Source: Siphlonurus alternatus (Eukaryota; Arthropoda; Insecta; Ephemeroptera; Siphlonuridae). Taken from it: 64,000 bases of DNA. Shown in pieces: positions 23,701-32,744 of this stretch. Each line of letters begins with the position of its first letter. Position 1 is the first letter of the stretch. The DNA lies in NCBI GenBank assembly GCA_949825025.1, contig OX463788.1, forward strand, positions 23,943,069 through 24,007,068, read 5' to 3'. The translations under genes were made by a program, and so were the position numbers. The notes beneath the pieces were generated by a model. The model ran no database searches, was not told the DNA's origin, and worked only from the letters and a program-made list of their open reading frames with translations.

Positions 23701-25191
23701 ATCACACATTAAAATGTAATTTTTTTTATTTGCTATGCGTAATGCTACAATTTTCTTAATGATATTTCTACAATTACTTTCCATTGCTTAGCAGTATATA
23801 TATCTTTCAGTTTAAGGAAAATAATAAAACAATCATAAGTTAAATTTAACATTAAAAAAGTACGATTTGTAGAAAAATGTAAATTATATCGTGTGGCTCC
23901 ACAGAGGTTGACATTGAAAGGTATAGTTCAAATAATAAAGGCAATTTATGTCCGATGATGAAACATGTTGATGTAATATCGTACGTCAACATTCTAATGA
24001 TTCTGTGAAACGTTAAGCCAACAATTAAGATGTTGATTAATATAATAATTATATAAATAATATATATGTATTGATTGATGAGTTACATTCAACGTAATGT
24101 TTTTACTTTTTAAATTAATGCAGTGCCAAATAAATTACATTATGTTATTATTATTTATAATATATAAATTACATTATTAATGCACACATTAAATTTCCAT
24201 GTTCCTTAAACTTACGTTAGTCTCTGATCAAGATCAAGCCTCCAAGCAGCTGGACTACAGAAGCCTGCCAAGGCCAACATGTTAAAGCAATGGTAGAGAG
24301 TAATTTTAAAAATATAAATAAGAAAATTAATGCGTTAATTAATTATTTTTAATTCAAATAAAAAAAAAATCTGGTGTTATATATTATAATCACGTAATCG
24401 CAGAAAATTTCCAAGTTCAGGATTTCTTTGCAAAATGTGTAATATATATTATATAATATATATATTGGACAATGCTCAGAACTAGAAATTGAACAAAACT
24501 GGTTTGGCTAAATTTTTTCCAACTTTTGCCCGAATTCAGTTTTTAGTGGCTGTTTGATCGACCTCAAAAATTTTTATTGCAAAAATGGATAGAGGGTGCA
24601 AAGTTATGCCATGACTCAGATGTTTTTCAGATTTTTTATAGGCCGGGAAGTATTGCTAAAAAGTTTTGCCGAGGTTGGGTTTAAACCCACGCTCCTTTTA
24701 GGTTCTATCCTTTTTTTTTTTTTTCTTTTTTTTTTTTTTTAGGAGAGGCGTCACTTATTTTCAATAATTTTTTAAAAATAGTTTTCGGACTCTAAAAGTT
24801 CTGAAAGAAAACACCCTCTATCTATTTCTGCAATAAAAAAAATTTAAAATTGAGGTCTATACTCCATTAAAAAAAAAACTAACAAGCTGTTATTTTGTTG
24901 CTGATGCGTGCAACTACAATTTTGTTTGTAGTTTATTCTAAAATATGCAGCTAACGTTTCCGTGCTATTGCAGGCTGTCAGAGCGACACGGGCCCGCAAG
25001 TGCAGATTCACGGTGCTGAGGCGGTGCAGGAAACGGCTGCAGGCCAGCAGACTGGACCCAGCGTGGACCCAGCCGATCGACTCAAACTACTTCTTGCAGG
25101 AAACAACTACAACACTGCAGCGCGGGGCTGGGGACAGGGCCTAGACTACTACCGACCAGTCACATTTAATACGAAGACAATAGCAGCCTAA
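3368..25191 (+). CDS. Z-disc scaffold gene, ZASP66 / synaptopodin-2-like (3' portion, spliced)
   Basis: Ten exons with matching phases: 3368-3479, 5009-5182, 11492-11601, 12231-12381, 15188-15378, 15640-15774, 16609-16984, 17999-18052, 18427-20367 and 24974-25191, summing to 1,154 codons including the stop. Conserved blocks are [72 protein letters not shown] and the C-terminal [15 protein letters not shown]. From memory of the families these are typical of arthropod Zasp66/CG1674-type and synaptopodin-2-like proteins, which act at muscle Z-discs and bind alpha-actinin/actin. Such proteins often carry an N-terminal PDZ domain; none is in the window, so the gene starts upstream. Internal exons end at GT except the penultimate, which uses GC. 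Family confidence is good, the exact orthologue less so. Confidence 0.78.
5009..5182 (+). CDS. Z-disc gene exon 2 (ASSSFY / SVKWVHE block)
   Basis: 174 nt, acceptor GGATAG and donor T|GTGAGT. It encodes [20 protein letters not shown], then an amphipathic [10 protein letters not shown] stretch and [19 protein letters not shown], the most conserved block of the family. It enters with two bases and leaves with one (phase 1). Phase 1 fits exon 11492-11601, so the alternative start exon at 9092 can be skipped. Confidence 0.85.
5183..7900. other. intron, nothing recognised
   Basis: A+T-rich intron DNA with TA-rich stretches (for example around 7260-7290, a short palindrome) and no exon-like frame. 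Confidence 0.5.
7920..8057 (+). promoter_or_regulatory. putative internal promoter / 5' non-coding exon
   Basis: A GC- and CpG-rich stretch unlike its A+T-rich surroundings ends in a strong donor, ATCT|GTGAGT at 8058. No family-like reading frame runs through it. A 5' untranslated exon spliced to the acceptor at 9055-9056 would explain the base composition and the donor. The transcription start is not located. This is inference from composition and splice signals only. Confidence 0.4.
9057..9227 (+). CDS. alternative start exon of the Z-disc gene (ATG at 9092)
   Basis: Acceptor ACTGTAG at 9050-9056 and donor CAG|GTAATC at 9228. An in-frame TGA lies just upstream of ATG 9092 (context ACAACATGT), so translation should begin there: [20 protein letters not shown] and on to NHLAA, 45 codons plus one base. 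The phase-1 end fits exon 11492. With the downstream exons it would give a protein of about 1,103 residues lacking the ASSSFY/SVKWVHE block. No homology was recognised in the new N-terminus, so the exon is supported by structure rather than conservation. Confidence 0.55.
9684..9806. mobile_element. MITE family A, copy 1
   Basis: Fold-back of about 120 bp. The arm GCGATTCATGAAGCAGTTAG is answered by CTAACTGCTTCGTGAATCGC, and the next stretch TTTCTAACCAC pairs with GTGGTTAGAAACC. The centre carries ACCTGTTTTACGTGTTAAACC. Confidence 0.85.
10280..10530. repeat. degenerate MITE pieces (families A and B)
   Basis: TTCACATGAGGTCGTTTAAC and the following inverted GACGTCAAC region resemble family B. 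Further on, ACCACGGTTAGTGAGAGAAACC and GTGAATGACGCCCATTG resemble the right arm of family A. Ends are not clear. Confidence 0.4.
11132..11295. mobile_element. MITE family A, copy 2
   Basis: About 164-bp fold-back. TTGGTGCGATTCATG and AGCCAGGTTTCTAACC on the left are matched by GGTTAGAAACCTGGTTAACT and GTGAATCGCGCCCAAT on the right. It lies in the intron ahead of exon 11492. Confidence 0.85.
11492..11601 (+). CDS. Z-disc gene exon 3
   Basis: 110 nt, acceptor TTTACAG, donor AAG|GTGAGA, directly followed by a TA repeat. It encodes an acidic, Gly/Ser-rich linker ([20 protein letters not shown]) ending in [11 protein letters not shown]. It enters with two bases and leaves in phase 0. It can receive either the 5009-5182 or the 9057-9227 exon. 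Confidence 0.75.
11608..11636. repeat. (TA)n microsatellite
   Basis: A run of TA dinucleotides starting just after the splice donor of exon 11492-11601. Confidence 0.9.
12231..12381 (+). CDS. Z-disc gene exon 4 ([15 protein letters not shown] block)
   Basis: 151 nt, acceptor GTGATAG, donor AAAG|GTAGGA. Phase 0 in, phase 1 out. It encodes [20 protein letters not shown] followed by [20 protein letters not shown] and [10 protein letters not shown], a compact conserved module in this protein family. The last Gly codon is completed by exon 5 and leads into ELFAKRRKR. Confidence 0.85.
12888..13147. mobile_element. MITE family B, copy 1
   Basis: About 260 bp with inverted ends: ATTCAGTACGTTTACATGA and TCATGTAAACGCACTGAAT. 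The interior repeats AATACGCAT / ATGCGTATT motifs on both arms. Confidence 0.8.
13484..15150. mobile_element. hAT-like non-autonomous DNA transposon (1,667 bp)
   Basis: The terminal inverted repeats begin TAGGGTGACCAGA and end TCTGGTCACCCTA; a subterminal GTACCGTTTTGA also recurs near both ends. It is flanked by a perfect 8-bp duplication GCTAACAG (13476-13483 and 15151-15158). Eight-base duplications with TIRs of this kind are typical of the hAT superfamily. No transposase frame remains. The right part contains a CGCGCCTCCGGCGGGGGTTT block also found in the elements at 39.9-42.3 and 55.7-57.2 kb. Confidence 0.9.
15152..15156 (+). promoter_or_regulatory. candidate branch-point motif CTAAC inside the TSD
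   Basis: CTAAC lies 31-35 nt before the acceptor AG at 15186-15187, an appropriate branch-point distance. It is the right-hand copy of the 8-bp target duplication GCTAACAG. Confidence 0.5.
15188..15378 (+). CDS. Z-disc gene exon 5 ([17 protein letters not shown] block)
   Basis: 191 nt, acceptor CTAAACAG, donor CAG|GTGAGA. It encodes [18 protein letters not shown], a signature shared with synaptopodin-2-type proteins, then an Ala/Pro-rich stretch and [17 protein letters not shown]. The intron before it contains a 1.67-kb hAT-like element that ends 37 nt upstream of this exon. Confidence 0.87.
15640..15774 (+). CDS. Z-disc gene exon 6 ([14 protein letters not shown] block)
   Basis: 135 nt, phase 0 at both ends; acceptor CGATGCAG, donor GTG|GTGAGT. 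It encodes [20 protein letters not shown] then [11 protein letters not shown] and [14 protein letters not shown]. The SPWEAAL-TGSV-AF pattern is a recognised element of ZASP/synaptopodin-like proteins. Confidence 0.85.
16609..16984 (+). CDS. Z-disc gene exon 7 (YQASPVP repeats)
   Basis: 376 nt, acceptor TGCTTCAG, donor AACG|GTAAGA. Low-complexity Pro/Gln/Ser sequence with three YQASPVP repeats, a Pro/Thr-rich stretch and a C-terminal [18 protein letters not shown]. The proline-rich repeats are candidate SH3- or LIM-partner sites, but nothing in the sequence proves this. Phase 1 out. Confidence 0.78.
17127..17751. mobile_element. fold-back element (about 625 bp) in intron
   Basis: The left arm (TTGAGCTAGTATTTTCTAAA, CAAACACC on the complement, ACCGTTAGGTGGTATGAAA, CAAGCTTTAACCAAAA) is matched in reverse on the right (TGGTTAAAGCTTGATCAT, TTTCATACCATCTCACCTAA, AGAAAATATTAACTCAAC). 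A partial left arm recurs near 46815-46890. Confidence 0.8.
17999..18052 (+). CDS. Z-disc gene exon 8 (54-nt micro-exon)
   Basis: Acceptor TTTTGCAG, donor GATG|GTGAGT. It encodes [17 protein letters not shown], a basic/proline segment. Length divisible by three and phase 1 at both ends, so it could be skipped without a frameshift (cassette exon). Confidence 0.7.
18427..20367 (+). CDS. Z-disc gene exon 9, giant Gln-rich exon
   Basis: 1,941 nt in one open frame, acceptor TTGTCACAG. The first 80 residues are Pro/Asn-rich. Then comes [20 protein letters not shown] and about 500 residues rich in Gln, Glu and Ser. Near the end there are tandem SQYAQ / AQYEQ / SQSQQY repeats (about 20080-20300). 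Low GC here fits the CAA preference. The exon most likely ends at 20367 with a GC donor (CAG|GCAAGA), which restores phase with the last exon. If that intron is retained, the frame runs 29 codons further to TAG 20454-20456 with a hydrophobic tail. The sequence suggests a long, largely disordered or coiled-coil spacer. Confidence 0.8.
20690..20762. repeat. (TA)n microsatellite
   Basis: About 70 bases of uninterrupted TA repeats in the last intron of the Z-disc gene. Confidence 0.95.
21972..22288. mobile_element. fold-back family C, copy 1
   Basis: Palindromic element. GAGTATTGACCTCAAAAT and TTGCAGAAATGGATAGAGGG on the left pair with the reverse on the right. TGACGTCAC sites occur on both inner arms, separated by a short loop. 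Confidence 0.85.
24559..24866. mobile_element. fold-back family C, copy 2 (degenerate)
   Basis: CGACCTCAAAAATTTTTATTGC and AAATGGATAGAGGGTGCAAA on the left, with a decayed right arm ending TTGAGGTCTATACTCC. The loop contains long T runs and a foreign GC-rich snippet. Confidence 0.75.
24974..25191 (+). CDS. Z-disc gene terminal exon
   Basis: Acceptor CTATTGCAG; the exon enters with two bases and ends at TAA 25189-25191. It encodes [15 protein letters not shown], a short helix-like segment and [20 protein letters not shown], ending TFNTKTIAA. The [13 protein letters not shown] end is what I recall as the conserved C-terminus of this family. It fits the GC donor at 20368 in phase. Confidence 0.78.
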
Positions 25192-27400
25192 ACTTTACGT
25201 ATAATTATTATGTTCTATTTTTGTGTCATTTGACTTGAAGCCTGTCTCATTCTTGAGCCCGTATTACATGATACAATTTTTCCTTACAAGAAAATTTTAT
25301 CCCCATATAAACAAATGGAGTTGAAGTTTTCTTGCAGTGAAAAATTGTATGTAATAATTAGAAAATTTTAATCGAGTAATACCGGCTTTAGATGTACAGC
25401 AATTGACGATTAATTGCATTGAACTGCAGATTGAATGATCATATTATATATTTATTTCATTAATCCTAATGTTAGTGATCGTAATGTTTTGTGATGTATA
25501 TATCTACTGTATATATATTTATCACTTTCTGGATAATTTTATTTCTGCACACTGCAGTATTTTTTTTTTTTTTTACTAAAATAAATAATCATAACACAAA
25601 CATATATTATAATTATAATAATGTATGTATAATTGGTACATACACCAGCCTCAATCTTAATCATCCAAAATCATGCAGTAACTAAAAAAAAAAAAAAAAA
25701 AAAAACTTTATTGAAGCTGACAAAAATATTCTTAAATTTAATTTCTTTATATTGTGTAACAACAAATGTGTTGAAATACCTGAAATATTATATCACTTTG
25801 CATATATAATATATATTATGTATGGGGGTATACATGACCAAAAATGAGTCAATTACCCCCAAATACCAACCAATCAATCATATTTTATGTATAATGTCTG
25901 CCTTACCTGATAAATCTCAGTTACTCCCGATTAAAAAAAAGTAGAGGAGAAGGAACAAATAATTTTGACTTAAAGACGAAATTTTGAAAAGCAGCAGAAG
26001 CCTAAAATATCCATCATAAAGGAATTGTGGTAGTTTCCTCGAAACAAATTCAAATCTTTACACCGCAGGGCCAAATTGTTAAATTTTTACTGATTTATCT
26101 GAAATTTGTCTCAATTTTCTCTGCGCAGTCATGTCAAAAAAGTCACTGCCAGTACTGAGATTTAATCCATGATACGAATATTTTGAATAGTTTCTATGTC
26201 AGTTTAACAAAACTATATTAGTTCGATAATGTTTGTAATATTATATTTAATTCATCTGTGTGTTCATTATTCACCTCTCTTTTAAATTCATCTTACCCTA
26301 AATGACTATAAGCTTTAACAGAAGAATTTATTAGTAAATAAAGACATCATCCTGCATTAAACGAAGTGGAAACATCTTCATTTCATTATAAATCAATATC
26401 AAATCATCTTCACAGGATTTTAAATCAACAAATACTGTCAAATATTTATAATTTTTTATAGTGTTAAAAGTGTGCTTATCCCCCCCTCCCCGATTTTTAT
26501 TAAATATAGATTTCTGGTTCTTATTAAAAAACGAAGATGATTAAATAATGTTTATAAAAAAAAAATAACATATGAATGTTTTACGTTTTGGAGTATTTTT
26601 TAGACGGGGTTGAGGTTCAGAGGATATTCCACTTTCATGATCTACTCCGATAACCAACCCGATAGTTGGTTATGATTGATTTTTCAGTAAGTTACCTTTC
26701 ATATTGTATACCTACAGTGACTATCATCACAACAGCAGAAATTTGAAGTGGGGGAAAATACAATTTGACTGAATTCTGTTGATATATTTTTATCAAAAAC
26801 TCCAGTCTTATTTTGAACTTTAAGTATTATTAATTTTTTTTCTTTGTGCTCCATTGAAAGACCAGTTGTTTGATGACAAACATAATTTGCCTTAAATAAT
26901 CAGCTTTTTTGTTGTTTTCTTTGTACATATTATGTTGTTCTTGAATTCTTGACGCGTCCGCGATAATTTTCTTTTTTACTGTCAAAATATAAATCATTCG
27001 AAAGTAAAATCAGAAAAGTGTTTAATATCCTTGCATGAAATAAAATATTAAGATAATTATTTATATTACATGAATATTATAACTATACTTTTAATGTACA
27101 TTTACTATGTTTGAGATATTTTGTGTATTTGTTGATTTACTATAATAAAGTTAATTGTCAGTAAATGATCGTTGTTTTTCGTAGAAATAGAATGTACATA
27201 ATGAGTTACTGAGCTAGTCAATCAAAATTTAAACATGATCAATATAAATGTTTTTAAACATAATTATGTTGTTCCCGATAAACTTCAAGTTTGTTCTCCT
27301 AATTTGAATGAAAATATTGTGATGTTTTCTTGACGTCTTGAGGGTTAATTATGTTACTTTGTTTGTAAGAGATGTAAAAATAAATGTGTCTACATTCAAT
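25192..27400 (+). other. probable 3' UTR of the Z-disc gene, then intergenic
   Basis: A+T-rich, no open frame with family similarity. Several AATAAA-like hexamers occur; one with a clear context is at 27379-27384. The true poly(A) site cannot be chosen from sequence. A poly(T) and a poly(A) run (25559-25574, 25684-25705) are simple tracts. Confidence 0.3.
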
Positions 27401-28200
27401 TAACTGTGTCATTAGTATAATTACATCCACATGTTGGGACTTAGATGGTTGTGCACTATATATTCTTTATTATTTTATATTATTATATTTATTATTAATT
27501 TTTAGCAACCCTAAGGAAAAATAATTTATTACATTTTGAATTACATAAACATTTTTCAATTCCATTTATTAATTAATTAGTCGATCTTAACGATTAATCT
27601 CAGTTACTGCTGGAACTTCAAAAAATATTTCCCTGCAAATAAATCAAATGAGATAAATTTTAAAAAACCGAGAATGTTTTAAAAACTTAATCGCTTATGG
27701 TTTGAGCGAATTCAGTCTTGCAGTTTTCTCATAACAGCTAGCTCCATTTCCGGTTTTTGTCCAAAAAGCCAATGTTAAACTTCTACCTCAGTTTTCACAA
27801 AACTAATACTAATAAGACAGGTTCGCTTCAAAATTTGTATGCCACCTATAGATGGTGAGTTCTAAGTCCCCTGTATATAAAAGTCTTGTTGCATTTAGGC
27901 GCTATGATTATGAGATGTCAATCTACTGAGATTCATCCCAAATTTCATAGCTAATTTTAACATAAAATTAATGTGTTATTAAAATATTACAGCTATAGGT
28001 AAAAAAAAAAATATATATATAAAGAATGCTGCATAATATAACTTAAATTAAACTGATCAAGGCTTTTTTTTTTTGTTAATCCGTAAATCGAAGGTTTTAT
28101 TCTCAGAATCTCATGCATTATTAATGTAAATAGAGGTATTAATTGCCACAAAAAAAGGCAAAAAAGAAAAGAGTTAGTATTGTTTTCAATAGTTAAATTT
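27401..28200. other. intergenic, nothing recognised
   Basis: A+T-rich sequence with no coding signal, splice-bounded frame or clear repeat structure that I could identify. Confidence 0.5.
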
Positions 28201-30931
28201 TTCACAGCTTACTCAAAATTTTGATGAGTCATCTTTATCACGCCTTTCACCTCTTTCCAAAGCGGAGGATGAAAATGAGATAGAAAGATATAATAATGTA
28301 ATTAATTTTGATGCATTAGATGATAAATCAGCTGTAGATGAGTTTAATGAATTTTGTGCAGAAACATTAGCAGAAGATAATATATATGAGCAACATGATA
28401 ATACATTGCACCACCCTCCTGAAACAATAAACTCGCGTCTTAGACCACGACGTGATAATACAAATTATCTTCCCCGCACAAAAAGTCAGGGCAAAAAATC
28501 TTAAATGTTAACTTTAATTCCCTTTCAGTTTTACAATTAAATATTCCTGGTAATTAGTCAAAATTAAGCATATTTGAATCATTAATAGAATCGGAAAATA
28601 TTGATGTAGCAATTATATGTGAGCACGGGCTTAAGAAAGAAGAACTAAACACCATTGTTTTTCAGAATTATAAATTAGTTACTTCGTTTTGTCGTGTATT
28701 ACAAGTAAAAGGAGGGGTTGCAATATTTGCTCGCAAAGAGCTTATAATATCGAAAAAAATCCCATAGAATCTATAGAGTCGTGTTTTGAATGTTGTCTTG
28801 CAAAACTTAAAATTAATAAATGCCAGAATATATTTATAGCCTCTTTATACTGTACAGGTCCCCTAAATATTTTAAAAAAGGGATTTTGTCTGGGGAAGAG
28901 AAAAGTATTGATAACTTCTTAGAATATATCTTGAAAATATGTGTCTTAAAATTGTAAATAAGTATAAAGAAAACGATAAAATAATAATAGCAGGAGATGT
29001 TAATATCAATATTTTAAAAACTAATAATGTTGTCAATCTATATACAGACCTGCTACAATCCTTAATTTTCTTTACATATTGTAAATCAGCTTCCTACAAG
29101 AGTAACAAACAAAACAGCAACTTTAATAGACCATATATATATAATAATAAAAAATATTGAAGATGATCCACAATATTCAAGCAAAGAAACTATTCTGTCA
29201 GATCATAAATATACTATTGTGAAATTCAGTAAAGCAATATAAAATCATGTTTTTTGCAGCAAGAAATTTTAGTAAGGAAAATTATGAATATTTGTTTAGA
29301 TTATTATAAATTAGGGAAAATTGGATCGAGCTATTAAACCCCGCATTATGTATAGAAGAGAGATGGGAATCATTTATAAGTATATTTATGATTTATGTTT
29401 CATTTTAATGAAGCGTTCCCAAAAACGACTAAAAAAAATAATACCGTCGCAAGTAAACCAAAGTGGATTATAAAAAATCCACAATTAGTAGTTGATGGAA
29501 AGAAACTAAAAGAATTGTTTATAGAAGCAAAATATAATAATTCAGATCTCATGCCAGAGTACAAAATTAAATTTAAATTACACAAAGAAAAAGTAAATGA
29601 GGCAATTAAAACTTATAACGACACTAAAATATACAAAGCTGATAACAAAATTAAAGCAGGGTGGGATATATTATGAAAAATAAATGTAGTCTTTCCAAAA
29701 GCAAAAAAAATAATAACAATAATAGTATTCCAGAAATTTTAGTTGACGGAGTATTGATAACATCTCCTGTTGAAATAAGTAACATTTTCAACCATTATTT
29801 TGTTAGAACCATTGAAAATTTAATTTTTGAAAATTTCCCCAAGAATAAAAATATGGAAATGAATAAAAAAATACATAGTGAATTAGAAACTGAACATCAC
29901 TTTAAATTTCAAATAATTGATCATCATTTGAAAATGTTACAACATATCAATAACCAACCAAACAAAAATGCAGCAGGTCCAGATGAGATACCATATATAT
30001 ATATATATACTGTCATAAAATAATGTAAAAATTTGTTGGTAGTTCCTCTTACAGCTCTCATCAATAATTCCATTGCAGAAGGAGTTTTCCCTAATATCTT
30101 AAAAATGTCACTTGTTAACCCATATTTTAAAGAAGGTGATAAAAAATTAATTAATAATTATACAGGTATAACAAAATCGTCAGTTTATTCCAAATTATTT
30201 GAGTGTTTTAGATGGACAATTAACATATTATAGAATGGAAAGCATCGAAAGCATTTGACTCCATAAATAAAAATATTAATTGTAATTAATAAATTGAAAA
30301 ATATTGGGGGTTATGATAATAGTTTAAAATTAATTGAATCTTATCTCTCTGACAGACAACAGTATATACAAGTTAAGTGCACAACAGAATATCAAGAAGA
30401 AAAAATAATATCTGGCATCCTACCCCTAACACTAGGCCCCAGTAGCACATTGGTGGAGACATGGTTGCAAATTAGTTGCCAACCGTTGCTTTAGAGACGC
30501 TCCACCAATTGGCAACGATTTGGCAACCAATATTTTTTTCCAAAATTGCTCTTAAAATGTAATTTGAATACCTAAATGGTATTTTTCACTACAATTTTTT
30601 ACAATTTATTAAGAACAAGGATTTTTTATGACAACGTTGCGTGGTCGTTACATACGCAACGTTGTTGCAACCATTTCATGAAACCGTTGCATTATTGTTG
30701 CACGCTGCAACAAATTGGCAACGAATCGCCCAAAAACGTCTCCTTAGCCACCATTGTGGCATAAAATGGAAAATTAAGTACCCAGCATCACCAGCATTGA
30801 TTGACCAGCATGCTACATTGCATTTTTGAATTTATGAAATTAATATTTTATTGATTTTAACCTAATATTTGAGGTAATTAATGAGAAGATTTAATTGAAA
30901 GCATATTAAAACATTTCTTTCGAAAAAAAAA

Positions 30932-31440
30932 GGGTCGACCCCTGAAAGGGTCAATATAAAATTTAAGTCAGAAATGCATGTTAAAATTAATAATTAAAAA
31001 AAAATATTAAAAAATCGAAATTTCTATTAACTCTCAGAAATTAGGGGTCGACCCCTAAAGGGTCATTATAATGGTTACATCATCAAATACACACAGTGCT
31101 CCATAAAACTGTAGTCCTCGTAGTTTTTGCCAGAATTTATTTAAAAATTTGTGTTAAATTGAAAAATATCAAGGGTCGACCCCTGAAAGGGTGATATTAA
31201 TAGAAATTAAAAATAATGTCAGCAAAGCATACTAATTTTTTTTAAATGAAAAAAAAAGTTAAAAAATAATTAAATTTTACTATCATATTTTAGGGGTCGA
31301 CCCTTAAGGGGTCATTATGATTATTTCCTCAAAAATACTTAATGCTGAACCTGTAGTCATCATGGTTTTTGTCACATTTAATAAAATATATTTTTGTATT
31401 CTTATAAAAATTACCCTTGCTAGACCCCAAGGGTCGACCC
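30932..31440. repeat. five regularly spaced GGGTCGACCC palindromes
   Basis: The 10-bp perfect palindrome starts at 30932, 31045, 31173, 31294 and 31431, with spacings of 113 to 137 bases. Most copies are followed by a GGGTCA-type half site. A decayed sixth copy lies near 31523-31555. It looks like a diverged tandem array of about 125-bp units inside the TIR element. Confidence 0.8.
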
Positions 31441-31706
31441 TTAAAATGTGTGAGTTAAAGCTCTATAAATAATTAAGGACATTACTAATTTCAATTTTGC
31501 ATTTTTTCCGATAAAAAAAGTTTTAGGGGTCTTTTGACCCTTAAGGGTCAAAGGGTCGCAAATTTAAGGGTCACCAATAGAACCGCCATAAAATTTTACC
31601 CTAGGGTCGAAATTTGTATGACATTACATTGAAATGCACCCTGGTCATTTTCCCATAACTTTTATTGATTTTATATACCTCAATAATCTTCAATTTATTA
31701 AGAAAG

Positions 31707-31800
31707 ACGAAGCGGTGTAATGGTAAGTATATGATCAACAGTGATTACCGAAGTTCAGCAACGCAGGTTAAGGTAAGTAGTTAGATGGGTGACCGCTTCT
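31707..31800 (+). repeat. 5S rRNA-like fragment
   Basis: GATTACCGAAGTTCAGCAAC, then GTAGTTAGATGGGTGACCG, corresponds to the internal promoter part of 5S rRNA. It is upstream of nothing recognisable as a SINE body and lies within the TIR element. Confidence 0.6.
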
Positions 31801-32603
31801 AGTTATTTTTTGACCAAAAAACAAATTGGTTGCCAAATCGTTGCCCGCCTCCACGTTGCCTCAGGTTCTCCGAATGGGACATCCGCCACGTGGCAGCCAC
31901 GTTGCCTGGCAACCAATTGGCAACCATTGTGCAACGTGGCTACCACGTGGCAGCCACGTTGCTGTGCTACTGGGGGGGGTTCCACAAGGGGGAAAACTTT
32001 CTCCCAGTTTGTTCAGTATCGGAACTAATGATCTTTCTAAAAATGTATCAAATGCTAAAATAATAAAATACACAGATGATACTACAGCAATTATTGTTGC
32101 CGATACAGAAGAGGAATTAAATATTTATGTAAATAAAACTTTATCTGATATGAAAATCTGGTGTGATAGTAATGAACTGGTATTTAATGAAAAAAAACAG
32201 CGCGCTTTTATACAATTTCACTCACACAGAAATATTCAGCATTATAGCTATTTACTTAAACTCAATTCACAGACTATTAGTAGAGTCGAGCATTTTAAAT
32301 TCTTGAATTTTAATATTCATGAATGTTTGAACTGGAAAACACATATAGATTATGTTTTAAAAAAAAATGAATTCAGCAAACTTTGTACTGTACTCAATTA
32401 GGGACCACGTTTCAATTGATTCATTATTCTCAATTTATTATGCTTATGTATACTCATCACATTTAATTTATGGACTTATTTTCTTTGGAGCCGATGATCA
32501 ATCTATTAGTCGGTTATTTGTAGCTCAGAAACGATCATTCAGGACAATACTTAGATTTAAAAAAAGAGATTCCTGTGTATCATTTTTTAAGAAATACAAT
32601 ACA

Positions 32604-32744
32604 AGTTAGCCTGGTTTCTAACCACGTTTAGCTTAACCACGTTTAACTAGGGTTGTTTAACACGTAAAACAGGTATATATTTAAACATGGTTAAGGTAAA
32701 CGTGGTTAGAAACCTGGTTAACTGCTTCGTGAATCGCACTCATT
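32604..32744. mobile_element. MITE family A, copy 3
   Basis: GTTAGCCTGGTTTCTAACCA and the matching right arm TGGTTAGAAACCTGGTTAAC followed by GCTTCGTGAATCGC. The outer left end is missing. It truncates the LINE. Confidence 0.8.

Larger units (their letters stand above)
20368..24973 (+). other. putative GC-AG intron
   Basis: The intron would begin CAG|GCAAGA and end CTATTGCAG. One leftover G joins GC of the last exon to give Gly, keeping the frame. No GT donor in suitable phase was seen between the Gln repeats and the stop at 20454. GC donors make up a small share of introns and typically have this strong AG|GCAAG context. The intron contains a TA repeat and two fold-back elements. Confidence 0.6.
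30437..31975. mobile_element. TIR element inserted in the LINE reverse transcriptase
   Basis: About 1.54 kb, ends CCCCAGTAGCACA and TGTGCTACTGGGG. Subterminal inverted repeats of TTGGCAAC / GTTGCCAA type are dense at both ends. The LINE reading frame resumes on either side (LPLTLG before, VPQGGKLSPS after). No transposase. The precise ends are uncertain by a few G/C bases and no clear target duplication could be read. Confidence 0.75.
28205..32605 (+). pseudogene. APE-type LINE (Jockey/CR1-like group), degenerate, split by a DNA element
   Basis: An open 98-codon stretch (to TAA at about 28502) looks like the end of ORF1. ORF2 follows, broken by stops and frameshifts. Endonuclease motifs: AIICEHGL with the catalytic Glu, GGVAIFARKEL, IIIAGDVNINIL and SDHKYTIVKF. 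Reverse transcriptase motifs: NNSIAEGVFPNILK, FKEGDKK.., LIESYLSDRQQYIQV, GVPQGGKLSPSLF and KYTDDTTAII (the YTDD box near 32070). A 1.5-kb element interrupts it just before GVPQGG. The 3' end is cut by a family-A MITE. The same LINE family recurs at 42.56-44.13 kb. It is dead as it stands. Confidence 0.85.

Noticed and set aside
31707..31800. functional 5S rRNA gene
   Set aside because: Only the internal region is recognisable and it is diverged; it lies in a transposon.
31826..32401. 191-codon frame as an independent gene
   Set aside because: Its first part is the TIR element and the rest is LINE reverse transcriptase (GVPQGG, YTDD).
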